A stretch of 44,915 bases of DNA from Pseudomonadota bacterium (GCA_021804355.1 JAJZHP010000006.1:1-44915), one strand, 5' to 3'; positions 1 through 8,561 are shown, counted from the stretch's first letter. The notes: a model not told the origin generated them from the sequence alone. Translations and numbers: made by a program.

Positions 1-49
1 TGGTTCTGAATTGGGCACTGTTTGGCACGCCAACAGCGCCTCAATCACG

Positions 50-301
50 TCAGGAACTGACGGCGGCAGGGTTTACGCCCTGCGAAACTCCATCCAATCG
101 CTCAGCGACTTGGTTGGAGTAGTTCATCCAATGCAGGCTACTCGTCGTTAGGGCAAGGTCTGAACCGATATTCCCATTGCCACCCGTATTTAACCCAATG
201 ACCATACACAGCAGACCATAAGGACCTGCTTCTACATAAAAGTTTCTCTCTGCGTCGTTAAATAATGATACTTTATCAGCTTTACGTGACTCAGAAGCCA
301 T
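50..301 (-). CDS. Hypothetical small protein, doubtful
   Basis: An 83-residue open frame divergent from the amidase, with the two start codons only 3 bp apart. The ATG at 299-301 has a weak AGGTGG-like ribosome-binding site. I recognise no family; there is no obvious signal peptide, and composition does not decide whether it is coding. It may be the amino end of a gene broken near 50, or chance. Nothing else can be supported in 1-300. Confidence 0.2.
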   Translation of the reverse strand: MASESRKADKVSLFNDAERNFYVEAGPYGLLCMVIGLNTGGNGNIGSDLALTTSSLHWMNYSNQVAERLDGVSQGVNPAAVSS

Positions 302-304
302 CCT

Positions 305-1726
305 ATGCCACCTATATCATTACATGCTTTCGGTCCAGACGCCCTCGGTGACCTTGATGCTACAGGTGTAGCCGAGCGGATTCGACGGGGTGAAGTCAGT
401 GCAAAAGAAGTCGTACAGGCGTCGATTGACAGGGCAGAAAGGGTTAATCCGCAACTCAACGCCATTCAGTTCCCCTGCTTTGATCGAGCACTTCAGAGCT
501 GTGAGGAAAATCATCCGGGTTGGTTTGCCGGCGTACCCTCCTTTATTAAAGATAACACCCACGTACAAGGGTTACCAACAGGCTATGGTACTCAGGCTAT
601 CACCCCCAGTTTAGCCAACTCCCATGACCCCTTTACCCATCAGTTTCTGGATCAAGGCTTTATCTGTTTAGGCAAAAGTCGGCTGCCTGAATTTGGTTTT
701 AATGCCAGTACTGAATTCATGACACAGCCCCCTACTCGTAACCCCTGGAATCTCGAGCACTCCTCAGGAGCTTCCTCAGGAGGATCTGCCGCCTTGGTAG
801 CAGCGGGCGTCGTTCCTCTCGCCCATGCCAATGACGGTGGTGGTTCCATACGCATTCCAGCCGCTTGCTGTGGTCTAGTGGGACTCAAACCGACGCGCGG
901 ACGCCTGCGGCATCCCGAGATGTCAAGACAATTGCCTATCAATTTGGCGGTTGAAGGCATATTGACGCGTAGCGTCCGTGACACAGCCAACTTTTATGCT
1001 GAGGCTGAGAAATACTACCGAAACCCTAAACTACCCGCTATTGGACAAGTGATCCGTGTTGGATCAAGAAAACTGCGCATAGGACTGGTCTACGATTCTA
1101 TCGTTGGTAAAACAGATACAGAAACACGTAATACCGTTACAGCCACAGCCGCTCTGCTGCAAGCGCAGGGACATGAGCTTGCAGAGGTTGCTCTACCTAT
1201 TACACGCAGATTTGTCGATGATTTCAGCCAATATTGGGGATTCCTGGCCTTTATGGTGGCTAACTTGGGCAAACATCTGGTCCACCCTTCCTTTGACGTC
1301 AGCAAGCTCGATAACCTAAGCCAAGGTTTGGCCCGACTGTATCGTCAACATCTGCTGCAAACACCACGAATGCTCTACCAATTAAAAAAGACTCGTCATG
1401 ACTATGCTCGCATGTTTGATCAGCATGATCTGATCCTATCACCCGTCCTAGGACATACCACCCCTGAACTGGGCTATCTTTCCCCAGCACTGGCGTTTGA
1501 ACCCTTGCTTAACCGTCTGCTGAACTATGTTAGTTTCACTCCGCTTAATAATATTGCTGGAGGTCCTGGAATCTCTCTACCCATGGGCATAAGTACCCTA
1601 GGACTGCCCATAGGCGTTCACTTCTCTGCCGCGGATGGCGATGAACGCAGCTTACTGGAGATTGCTTTTGAACTCGAAACCCTAACTCCCTGGCGCAAAA
1701 TTCAGGATATTGTCACAGCGAGCTAA
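305..1726 (+). CDS. Amidase signature family amidohydrolase
   Basis: A 473-residue enzyme of the amidase signature family, which hydrolyses carboxamide bonds using a Ser-cisSer-Lys triad. The triad is visible: Lys82 in PSFIKDN, the cis-Ser in GASSGGS near 157-158, and the nucleophile Ser181 in GGGSIRIP. The amino end (HAFGPDALGDLDATGVAE) is typical of stand-alone amidases, and the layout resembles 6-aminohexanoate cyclic-dimer hydrolase (NylA) type enzymes more than GatA, since no gatB or gatC is nearby. The substrate cannot be told from sequence. There is no signal peptide, so it is probably cytoplasmic. The upstream ribosome-binding site is poor. The gene is intact but stands alone beside a degraded recombinase, so it may be island cargo. 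Confidence 0.9.
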   Translation: MPPISLHAFGPDALGDLDATGVAERIRRGEVSAKEVVQASIDRAERVNPQLNAIQFPCFDRALQSCEENHPGWFAGVPSFIKDNTHVQGLPTGYGTQAITPSLANSHDPFTHQFLDQGFICLGKSRLPEFGFNASTEFMTQPPTRNPWNLEHSSGASSGGSAALVAAGVVPLAHANDGGGSIRIPAACCGLVGLKPTRGRLRHPEMSRQLPINLAVEGILTRSVRDTANFYAEAEKYYRNPKLPAIGQVIRVGSRKLRIGLVYDSIVGKTDTETRNTVTATAALLQAQGHELAEVALPITRRFVDDFSQYWGFLAFMVANLGKHLVHPSFDVSKLDNLSQGLARLYRQHLLQTPRMLYQLKKTRHDYARMFDQHDLILSPVLGHTTPELGYLSPALAFEPLLNRLLNYVSFTPLNNIAGGPGISLPMGISTLGLPIGVHFSAADGDERSLLEIAFELETLTPWRKIQDIVTAS

Positions 1727-1750
1727 CCCCACATCTGGATGAGGATCATG

Positions 1751-1779
1751 CTTCAGTCCTCGCTGAAGGATTGGTTTTT
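1751..1779 (+). terminator. Possible terminator after the amidase
   Basis: CTTCAG-TCCTCG-CTGAAG forms a 6-bp hairpin 25 bp after the amidase stop, followed by a short T-rich run (GGTTTTT). The stem is short and the T-run is offset by several bases, so this is a weak call. Confidence 0.3.
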
Positions 1780-1830
1780 CCTCCGCCTGCAGCCGAGGGA
1801 TGCCCCCAAGTATTCCCCCAGAAGCGAGGT

Positions 1831-3094
1831 ATGGCGAAATATTTACTTACAGACAGGGCCATACGCACTGCCCACCCGGAAGAAAAAGAGTACCTCCTGG
1901 CAGATGGATATGGCTTGTTCCTGCGCGTACGACCCAGCGACAATAAGGACTAGCTTCTGATCTATTCCTTTGGCCAGGCACGCCGCAAACTTGGACTCGG
2001 TAGCCTTTAGGATGCCCCTCTGGCCACCGCACGCATCGAAGCTGATAAAGCCTGGGAATCCATCGCTACCAAAAGCGATCCGCAACTGGAGCGCAGAAAA
2101 CGTGAAGCTGAAGCCATAGCTGAGCGAGCTGCTCTGGATGCACAGGACCAAAGATTGACCGTGCAGGAACTCTTTGAACGTTGGGCCTCCATTGAACTGG
2201 TGCAGCGTAAGGATGTTAGTAAGGAAATACACCGCACCTTTGAAAAAGACGTCCTGCCTAACCTCGGTAAATTGCACGCCGAAGACATCACACGCTCCAT
2301 GGTGACCAGCCTCTTGGATCGCGTAGTGGAACGTGGGGCTCGCATCGTGGCGCGCAACATGCTCGGTGACCTTCGCCAGATGTACGGCTTTGTCATCACC
2401 CTTAGCCTGTTCGAGCACAACCCCACCTACCGGATCAAGGAAGATGACTGGGGCAGAAAGGTCGAACGGGATCGTGTACTGGATGCTGTGGAAATCAAAC
2501 TTCTGGCACAGAAAATTCCTGAGGCCCGATTGTCACCGGCCAGTATCGCCAACCTCTGGATCATGCTATCTACTTGCTGCCGCATCGGCGAGATCACTCA
2601 GGCACGTTGGGAACACGTAGATCTCAAAACGACAAATGGATCATCCCAGGAGAAATCGCCAAAAATGGAAAACCACATACGGTCTACCTATCAGCCTTTG
2701 CCAAGATCCAATTCCTACAGTTAAAAGAACTGGCTCAGAACAGCCCCTGGGTGCTGCCTGCTCGCAACAACGAAGGCCATGTCTGTATGAAATCCTTCAG
2801 CAAGCAGATTGATGATCACCAACGCGGTGATGGAAGAGCTCCCATGGCCAACCGTAGCAACAGAACATCCTCCCTCATCCTCCCGGGAGAAGAATGGATA
2901 CCACATGACCTAAGACGTTCAGGAGCTACAATGATGGGAACCTTGGGTGTAAGATTCGATGTTATTGAAAAGTGTCTCAACCATGTTGACCAGATCAGAA
3001 TGCAGAGGATATACCAGAGACAGACCTTGTAGAAGGACAGTTTGAAGCGTGGCAAACATTAGGAAGCAAGCTAATATCTCTTGTGCCGAATTGA
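1831..3094 (+). pseudogene. Phage/island tyrosine integrase, inactivated
   Basis: A P4-type tyrosine recombinase gene of about 420 codons in its original form, broken four times. It starts at ATG 1831 (MAKYLLTDRAIRTAHPEE) after a good GAGG site. An in-frame TAG follows at 1951-1953 (probably a former Trp codon) and another at 2008-2010. The frame changes near 2625, in the sequence after EHVDL, and again near 3024 after YQRQ. The last frame reads EGQFEAWQTLGSKL and stops at 3092-3094. All catalytic landmarks can still be recognised: the first Arg in CCRIGEITQARW, HDLRRSG, the late His in CLNHV and the Tyr in RIYQR. It therefore decayed recently by point lesions rather than by deletion. It marks the region as a former integrative element. 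It does not adjoin a tRNA gene. Confidence 0.88.
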
Positions 3095-3112
3095 ATATAG
3101 CTCTCCACAAGT

Positions 3113-3186
3113 ATTCACTATTTCGCCCGGAAAGTCTCTGTGCTGCTTAGTGAATTCAAGGCTGCACTGGGTTGAAAATAGTGAAT
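3113..3186. repeat. Inverted and direct repeats behind the integrase
   Basis: ATTCACTATTT (3113-3123) is repeated inverted as AAATAGTGAAT (3176-3186), with a third half-copy TAGTGAAT at 3148-3155. The group lies directly after the integrase pseudogene and before mrr. Such arm-type repeats could belong to an old attachment or excisionase region, or be an operator for mrr. The function is inferred only from position. Confidence 0.35.
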
Positions 3187-3239
3187 TTCTAGTATGAACC
3201 ATGTACGATCATCCATAAACCCAACGGCTGGATTTATCC

Positions 3240-4160
3240 ATGTCAATACCAGATTTTCAGGCACTCATGCTCCCCGTATTGATTACTTCCGCCAAGGGGG
3301 AGGTTAAAATTTCAGATGTTGTGAATCACCTTGAAGATATCATGAATTTGTCTCAGGAAGAGCGCAACCAGCTGTTGCCTTCAGGAAGACAAACCACGTT
3401 TGCAAACCGTGTACATTGGGCCAAAAGTTACCTAGCAAAAGCCGGATTAGTGACTTTGACCAAACGGGCCCATTTCAAAATCACGGATAAGGGTAGACAA
3501 GCTCTACAAGGTAAACCTGAGCGCATCGATATCAATTACTTAGACCAATTCCCAGAGTTTAAGCAATTTCGGGAGGCACACAGGAAAACAGAATCAGATG
3601 ATTTACGATCTCTATCTAATCAAGATCATTGTTCATCCCTGACTCCGGATGAGATCATGCGTGAGGCTAATGAGCGACTGGAAGATGCTCTGGCTGATGA
3701 GCTGCTGGATCGTGTTCAAGCAGGAACGCCAAAATTCTTTGAAAGTCTCGTAGTACGTTTACTGTTTTCAATGGGTTATGGTGGATCGGTTCAAGAACTT
3801 GATAGGGCTATGGTCGGTAGGTCAGGTGATGGTGGTGTTGATGGTGTTATTGATCAAGATGCTCTTGGTCTTGATCGCATTTATGTCCAAGCTAAGCGTT
3901 ACAAAGATGGAAACACAGTCGGCGCATCAGATATACGTGATTTTTTTGGTAGCTTGGACCGTTTTAAAGCCAACAAGGGGCTATTTGTCACGTCATCTAA
4001 TTTTACTCCAGCTGCAAAAGAGACAGCTGATATGTTGAGCAAAAGAATAGTGCTCCTGAATGGAATGCAACTGGCCAGATTGATGATCAAGCATGAGGTT
4101 GGTTGTCGGGTTGAGGAGACTCTTTACATCAAAAAAACCGATGAGGAATTCTTTGAGTAA
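3240..4160 (+). CDS. mrr: Mrr-type restriction endonuclease
   Basis: A 306-residue protein matching the Mrr family in length (E. coli Mrr is 304 aa) and domain order: a winged-helix Mrr_N domain (residues 1-95, MSIPDFQALMLPVL) and an Mrr_cat PD-(D/E)xK-like nuclease domain (about 155-300). Catalytic residues are visible as Asp201 in GDGGVDGVI and Gln217-Ala-Lys219 in YVQAKRY, the D-QxK form normal in this family. Mrr cleaves DNA carrying certain methylated adenines or cytosines, and so defends against modified phage DNA or foreign methyltransferases. No modification gene accompanies it, as expected for a type IV system. The ribosome-binding site is weak (GGA). It sits in a decayed integrative element next to an AlbA_2 ATPase, a defence-island setting. 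Confidence 0.94.
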   Translation: MSIPDFQALMLPVLITSAKGEVKISDVVNHLEDIMNLSQEERNQLLPSGRQTTFANRVHWAKSYLAKAGLVTLTKRAHFKITDKGRQALQGKPERIDINYLDQFPEFKQFREAHRKTESDDLRSLSNQDHCSSLTPDEIMREANERLEDALADELLDRVQAGTPKFFESLVVRLLFSMGYGGSVQELDRAMVGRSGDGGVDGVIDQDALGLDRIYVQAKRYKDGNTVGASDIRDFFGSLDRFKANKGLFVTSSNFTPAAKETADMLSKRIVLLNGMQLARLMIKHEVGCRVEETLYIKKTDEEFFE

Positions 4161-4359
4161 TAGCAAAAATATAAATTGCCATACGAGTTGAATTGCTCCG
4201 ACGATATGTCGCACTCTGTTACCGCTGATCATGTGCTCTTTGAAAAATGCATTAATGCGTCCAGAGCAAATGACGAAACTCAATATTTCACATGGTATTG
4301 GTGAACTTGTGCTTTAAGCATCATGATGCACATGATCCGCAAAGGTTAGAGGGTAGTCA

Positions 4360-4440
4360 TGGAAGGAGCGAAACTTTCCTTCGCCGAGCAGTTTTATGCG
4401 CTCGCCGTATATAACGTCGTGAACCACTGTGCGCACTGAA
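4360..4440 (+). pseudogene. Small ORF, possibly the frameshifted head of a longer reading frame
   Basis: ATG 4360 has a good AGAGGG site 5 bases upstream and opens MEGAKLSFAEQFYALAVYN, stopping at 4438-4440. A different frame, open from 4415, continues in the same helix-rich style (LNEKLRFDLLMRQSHSAFE) and runs without a stop into the following AlbA_2 gene. Either this is a small upstream gene broken by a frameshift around 4415-4440, or it is a lost amino-terminal extension of the downstream gene. I do not recognise a family. Confidence 0.3.
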
Positions 4441-4555
4441 ATTAAATGAGAAACTTAGGTTCGATTTGTTAATGCGACAGAGCCACAGTGCATTTGAAAA
4501 CGACATCGCCGCCAGTCTGGAACAATACGGCATTCGCAACGTTCGGAGTTGTAAA

Positions 4556-6274
4556 ATGAAGCAACATGCATTGTTGGATACCTTGGAGCGATTGCGCAGC
4601 TTGCCGCGCGAGGTGGCTACGGTCGAGTTCAAATTAAGTCTTGATAAGGCCGAGGATATTGGGCAGTACATTTCGGCACTGGCTAATTCGGCGGTTCTGG
4701 AGGGGCATGATCGCGCATGGTTGGTATGGGGCGTGGAAGATGGCACGCACGTTGTGCAGGGTACGCAGTTTGATCCATTTGCTCGTAAAGAGGGCAAACA
4801 GTCGCTCATCATGTGGTTGCAGCAGATGACATCACCCCGCGCTGACTTCACTTTTCATGGCTGTGATCACCCTCAAGGCAAGGTTGTTATACTGGAGATT
4901 CATCCGGCACGCAGTGGGCCGATTGCATTTCAGAATCAACGTTACGTGCGCATTGATAGTCACAAAACCAAACTTTCCGAACATCCCGACAAAGAATCTC
5001 GTCTGTGGGCGATGTTAGGGCAGAAGGATGATTGGGCAGGTGAAGTGGTATCCAGTGCGACGCTGGATGATCTTGATCCGGAAGCTATTGAGATCGCCCG
5101 CAAGCGTTTCACTGAATATCTGATCAAGAGTGAGGTCGATGCCGGTCGCTATGACCAGATTCGTGTTGATGCTGCGGGATGGGATGTACCGACGCTGCTA
5201 AACAAGGCACGTATCACCAAGCAGGGGAAGGTCACTCGCTCGGCGCTGTTGCTACTCGGCAAGGATGAATCCTCTCATTTTCTATCTCCGGTGGATGCCA
5301 AGATCAGTTGGATTTTGCGGGATGCCCAAAACCGCACTAAAACTTCGCAGCACTTTGGCATTCCCTTGCTGCTTTCCACAGACAAGGTTTATGGTCGCAT
5401 TCGTAATGTTACCGTTGAACATATGCCCGATGGCACGTTGTTTCCGACCGCCATTCAAAGCTATGATGCTTGGGTGATGCGTGAGGCCATGCACAACTGC
5501 ATAGCTCACCAGGATTACCGGATGGGTGGCAAGATCAATGTGGTGGAGCACCCGGATCGATTGGTATTCAGTAATCTGGGGCAATTCATTCCCCCCAGTG
5601 TGGAGTGGATGCTGGAGCAGCAGTCTCCACCTGAGCATTACCGCAACCAGTGGCTGATTGATGGAATGATACGCCTGCGCATGATCGATCAGGTCGGCAG
5701 CGGGATTCGGCGCATGTTTGAAACACAGCGTGAGCGTTTCTTCCCCTTGCCCGACTATACGTTTGATGCAAATGAACAGGGCTACCCACGAGTTGAGGTC
5801 ACTATTAGCGGGAAAGTGCTTGACGTGAAGTACACGCAAATATTGATGAAGCGCAGCGATCTGGAGTTGCGCGAAGTTTTGCTGCTTGACCGTGTGCAGA
5901 AGCGTCATAGTTTGTCGGCGGAAGCGGTTAAAGAGTTGAAATTCCTGAAGCTCATCGAGGGGCGTTCGCCTAATTATTTTATCTCGTCTAAAGTGGCAGA
6001 TTGGACGGGACAGAAGGCCCGTTATATCCATAATCGCGGACTGGATGAGGGCTACTACCGAAAGTTGGTGACGGACTACCTGCAGAAATACGGGCAGGCT
6101 ACTCGCAAGGATATTGACGATTTGTTGTTGTCGAAAATGCCAGAAATTCTTGAGCCTGAACAAAAGGCTCACAAGGTGCGCAATCTACTGCAGGCCATGC
6201 GAAGGGACGGGCTGATTTATCGTGAAGGTCCCAAGACTTCCGCTGTGTGGCGAATGGGCTCGGAAGATGTTTAG
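4556..6274 (+). CDS. AlbA_2/Schlafen-domain ATP-binding protein
   Basis: A 572-residue protein of the kind often annotated as RecG-like or putative transcriptional regulator. The amino domain (about 1-150) is AlbA_2/Schlafen type, with EFK at 24-26 and a GVEDGTHVVQG core. The middle (about 290-420) is a GHKL-like ATPase domain (HATPase_c_4), with the N-box REAMHNCIAHQDY and a GSGIRRM segment. The end is winged-helix-like. I start it at ATG 4556 because GGAGTT lies 6 bases upstream and the family normally begins this way; TTG 4466 and ATG 4472 would add about 30 residues. Members of this family are common in defence islands and on mobile elements, but their biochemical role is poorly defined. 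Location beside mrr supports a defence or element-maintenance role by inference. Confidence 0.88.
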   Translation: MKQHALLDTLERLRSLPREVATVEFKLSLDKAEDIGQYISALANSAVLEGHDRAWLVWGVEDGTHVVQGTQFDPFARKEGKQSLIMWLQQMTSPRADFTFHGCDHPQGKVVILEIHPARSGPIAFQNQRYVRIDSHKTKLSEHPDKESRLWAMLGQKDDWAGEVVSSATLDDLDPEAIEIARKRFTEYLIKSEVDAGRYDQIRVDAAGWDVPTLLNKARITKQGKVTRSALLLLGKDESSHFLSPVDAKISWILRDAQNRTKTSQHFGIPLLLSTDKVYGRIRNVTVEHMPDGTLFPTAIQSYDAWVMREAMHNCIAHQDYRMGGKINVVEHPDRLVFSNLGQFIPPSVEWMLEQQSPPEHYRNQWLIDGMIRLRMIDQVGSGIRRMFETQRERFFPLPDYTFDANEQGYPRVEVTISGKVLDVKYTQILMKRSDLELREVLLLDRVQKRHSLSAEAVKELKFLKLIEGRSPNYFISSKVADWTGQKARYIHNRGLDEGYYRKLVTDYLQKYGQATRKDIDDLLLSKMPEILEPEQKAHKVRNLLQAMRRDGLIYREGPKTSAVWRMGSEDV

Positions 6275-6297
6275 CTAAACACTGCGTTTAGCTAAAC
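6269..6297. repeat. Two tandem 12-bp perfect palindromes
   Basis: GTTTAGCTAAAC occurs at 6269-6280 and again at 6286-6297, separated by ACTGC (17-bp period). Each copy is a perfect palindrome, and together they can also form a 12-bp stem with a 5-base loop. The stop codon of the AlbA_2 gene lies inside the first copy. This could be a pair of dimer-binding operator sites or a transcript-end hairpin. No strong T-run follows directly. Confidence 0.6.
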
Positions 6298-6430
6298 ATT
6301 AGCAAAGGAAATTTGCCTAAGTTGTTGATCTATATGTTTTCTTTTTTTATCTGCGCGGTGTATTAGAAATGAAATTACTATGAAGCTCCGGTTGCGGTAG
6401 GAATGGCAGTTACCTGCCACCCCCCGCACA

Positions 6431-6463
6431 GATCCGTACATGCAGAACTACTGCATACGGCTC
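6431..6463 (-). ncRNA. Group II intron domain V
   Basis: Read on the minus strand, this begins GAGCCGTATGCAG and closes CTGCATGTACGGATC, the shape of domain V with the catalytic AGC near the 5' strand. Two features are unusual. The cap is TAGTT rather than a GNRA tetraloop, and the base opposite the triad G is A where the usual sequence gives U. Domain VI follows immediately (GGCAG-GTAA-CTGCC core). Confidence 0.75.
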
Positions 6464-6468
6464 CTGCC

Positions 6469-8098
6469 TCAGGTCATCACGTGAAGTCGTTCCGAGGGTA
6501 GTGGATGCACTACGCTACACGGTGGAAAGTATTTCTTTGTTAGTCGGTTGAATCGTGGCCACTGGAGCCGATGTCGCTGACTCCGGCGCATCAGAGCATG
6601 TCGCCATACCCGTCCAACCTCACTCAGAAACCCTGCCAGCCTGTGCATATTACGCGGCACTGCATAGTAATTCAGATAACCTTGCAGCACCCGTCTCAAC
6701 CATGCACCCACTACAGGTATGGGTTCATGGCGTCGTTTCATGAGCGTGACACGTAATGCCGCCAGCGTTGCTCGCATGCGTTTCTTGATGGTCAATCTCA
6801 CCACCATGAAACCTCTCCGGCTCGTACCACAACAATGTGTGAATCCCAGAAAGTCGAATGTCTCCGGCTTCTTCTGCCCGCGTTCCTGACACTGCCTGGC
6901 CGCATAGCGTCCAAATCTAATCAGGCGGGTTTTGTCCGGATGCAATTGCAGTCCAAATTTGGCCATCCGCATCTGCAGGGCGGCCAGAAATTGCTGCGCT
7001 TCCCATTCATACTGGAAACCCATCACACTGTCATCCGCATAGCGAACCAGGATGACATCGCCTCGTGCATTTCGTTTACGCCACTGATGTGCCCACAGAT
7101 CAAGTGCATAGTGCAGGTAGATGTTCGCCAATAAGGGCGAAATGACAGCCCCCTGAGGCGTGCCTCGGGTTGATGCAATTCGATACCCATTCTCAACAAC
7201 ACCCGCCTGCAACCATTTCCTGATCAGTCGTATCAAGCGCCGATCGGCTATCCGGTGCTCCAGAAAACGCAACATCCACGCGTGATCAATTTCATCAAAG
7301 AATGCGCGAATGTCAGCATCCAGAATCCAGTTTACCTTCCGGATATTGATACCTACCGTCAGGGCGTCCAACGCATCATGTTGACCCTTACCTTGCCGGA
7401 ACCCATACGAGAAACCCAGAAAGTCCTGCTCATAAATAGCATTCAGTACCATAACCACGGCCTGCTGGACTACTTTGTCCTCCAGTGCGGCAATGCCCAA
7501 AGGGCGCATTCTGCCATCAGCTTTTGGAATGAAGACACGCCGTGACGGCTGTGCACGATATGCTCCGCTTTGAATCTCACGGTGTAGTTCGTTCACGCGC
7601 CGATACAGTATTTCTTCATATTCTGCCATCAACACCTGCCGCTGCCTGCTTGCGAAGGGCGTAGAAACTCTCCACAAGCAACGACGGCGTCAGATGGTGA
7701 AGTAGCGAACTAAAACGCAGCTTCGGATTTCGCTACGCTGCTTCACGTATACGTCCAAGACCCAACGACGCACCTTGTACCCAGCTCTGCGTCCGGGGTG
7801 CGGGAATCCTGCCCGTATTCCCCTCGGCTACGCCCCTTCCCTCCGTCATCTCCGCAGGAATCCGTCCTTTGTTCAATGATTTCTCCGGTACTATGGGCAT
7901 ATCCGACTTCTCATCGGCGTGAACGATTGGATTACGGTCCTTGACCTTGCCAAACCCCGTCCGCCAGTGCCTCTGCGGACACCGATGAGATCTCGCTGCT
8001 TCCGTGTAGTAGACTTCTTTGCATGCACAGGGTCTCCGACTGCGTGGAATCAGCACATGGCTTGCGATTAGCGTCATGTGCTGTGTAGCCTTCCGCAT
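6469..8098 (-). pseudogene. ltrA-like: Group II intron reverse transcriptase/maturase, broken
   Basis: The intron-encoded protein. The carboxy-terminal frame (6469-7677, about 400 codons) has the reverse transcriptase core, including RGTPQGAVISPLLANIY and RYADDS, and a group II maturase segment near GAWLRRVLQGYLNYYAVP. There is no endonuclease domain. The amino part is in another frame from about 8098 (DEKSDMPIVPEKSLNKG, TQSWVQGASLGLGRIREAA). It is interrupted by an in-frame TAG at 7733-7735, continues LLHHLTPSLLVESFYALR and GVDG, and then shifts frame near 7629, where the expected MTW-type residues are missing. The shift fits a small deletion whose size is not a multiple of three. A functional full-length protein should not be made. 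The true start is uncertain; 8098 is the outer limit. Confidence 0.85.
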
Positions 8099-8286
8099 AC
8101 CTTAACAGCGTCGGCATCCCAGATTCTTGATTTCGCAGCTCAATGGCTGGCCTGCAAATTTCCCCTGTCAACGCTTCGGTATGAATCTCACGACTCATAC
8201 CGCATGACTCGGGGTCAGAGTGATTCGCCATTTCTTCTCCGTGTCGAACTTTCATCGACTATCTACTACCGGCTTTGCAGCCGCAC

Positions 8287-8462
8287 TAAGCATCCAGCGC
8301 AGACACACCTAGGTTGCATTGCCATGGTTGGCTAGTTGGTGACGGAGGCAAACCTGGTTCATCATTTTGATACTCATGATGTCACCCCCACCGGTACCAG
8401 AGAGTCGACCCACGCCTGAAGCTCGCAGACCTTGACATAGACCCTACTACTGCCTAAACACC
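8287..8462 (-). mobile_element. IS66-like right-end remnant (5' exon of the intron)
   Basis: Read on the minus strand, the segment ends in the 20-bp terminal motif shared with 16393-16412, and shares CTAGCCA and CCTAGGTGT with 16380-16398 apart from small insertions. Further inside, a degraded frame reads CELQAWVDSLVPV, resembling the tnpC tail DPQAWLKDT of the other copy. The rest is too decayed to translate. Apart from this and the intron, I see no gene in 8099-8520. Confidence 0.5.
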
Positions 8463-8520
8463 TATGTCGTACGGGGAACCCTGGTATTTTTTCTCATATA
8501 TGTAATAAGTTACAGGCAAC

Positions 8521-8551
8521 AAAAAAGGGCTAGACCGTTTGATCTAACCCT
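8521..8551 (-). terminator. Intrinsic terminator after tRNA-Arg
   Basis: On the minus strand, AGGGTTAGA pairs with TCTAGCCCT (9 bp, one G-T pair) around an 8-base loop and is followed by TTTTTT. It ends the tRNA-Ser/tRNA-Arg transcript. Confidence 0.85.
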
Positions 8552-8561
8552 TTATTTTGTA

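Larger units (their letters stand above)
6397..8286 (-). mobile_element. Group II intron inserted in an IS66-type end
   Basis: A 1,890-bp group II intron on the minus strand. Its 5' end is GTGCG (8286-8282), matching the GUGYG consensus. The 3' end is CCTAC, after a domain VI helix capped by GTAA. Domain V is at 6431-6463. The ORF encodes a group II reverse transcriptase. The ends are set by comparison: joining the flanks (base 6396 to 8287) rebuilds GTAAGCATCCAGCGCAGACA, which matches the right end of the IS66-like element at 16393-16412 in 19 of 20 bases. The intron therefore sits one base inside the end of an IS66-type sequence. The reverse transcriptase is broken and domain V is atypical, so self-mobility is unlikely. 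Confidence 0.8.

Noticed and set aside
1738-1830. Possible attachment site matching the end of tRNA-Arg
   Set aside because: I compared the tRNA-Arg 3' part with the flanks of the integrase pseudogene and found no repeat, so the island boundaries stay unknown.
5282-6172. 296-codon minus-strand frame inside the AlbA_2 gene
   Set aside because: It mirrors a well-supported coding frame, and its composition (runs of H, Q, L) is that of an antisense shadow.
6330-6350. T-rich run as a terminator for the AlbA_2 gene
   Set aside because: The nearest hairpin (GCAAA-GGAAA-TTTGC, about 6302-6316) is weak and too far from the T-run.
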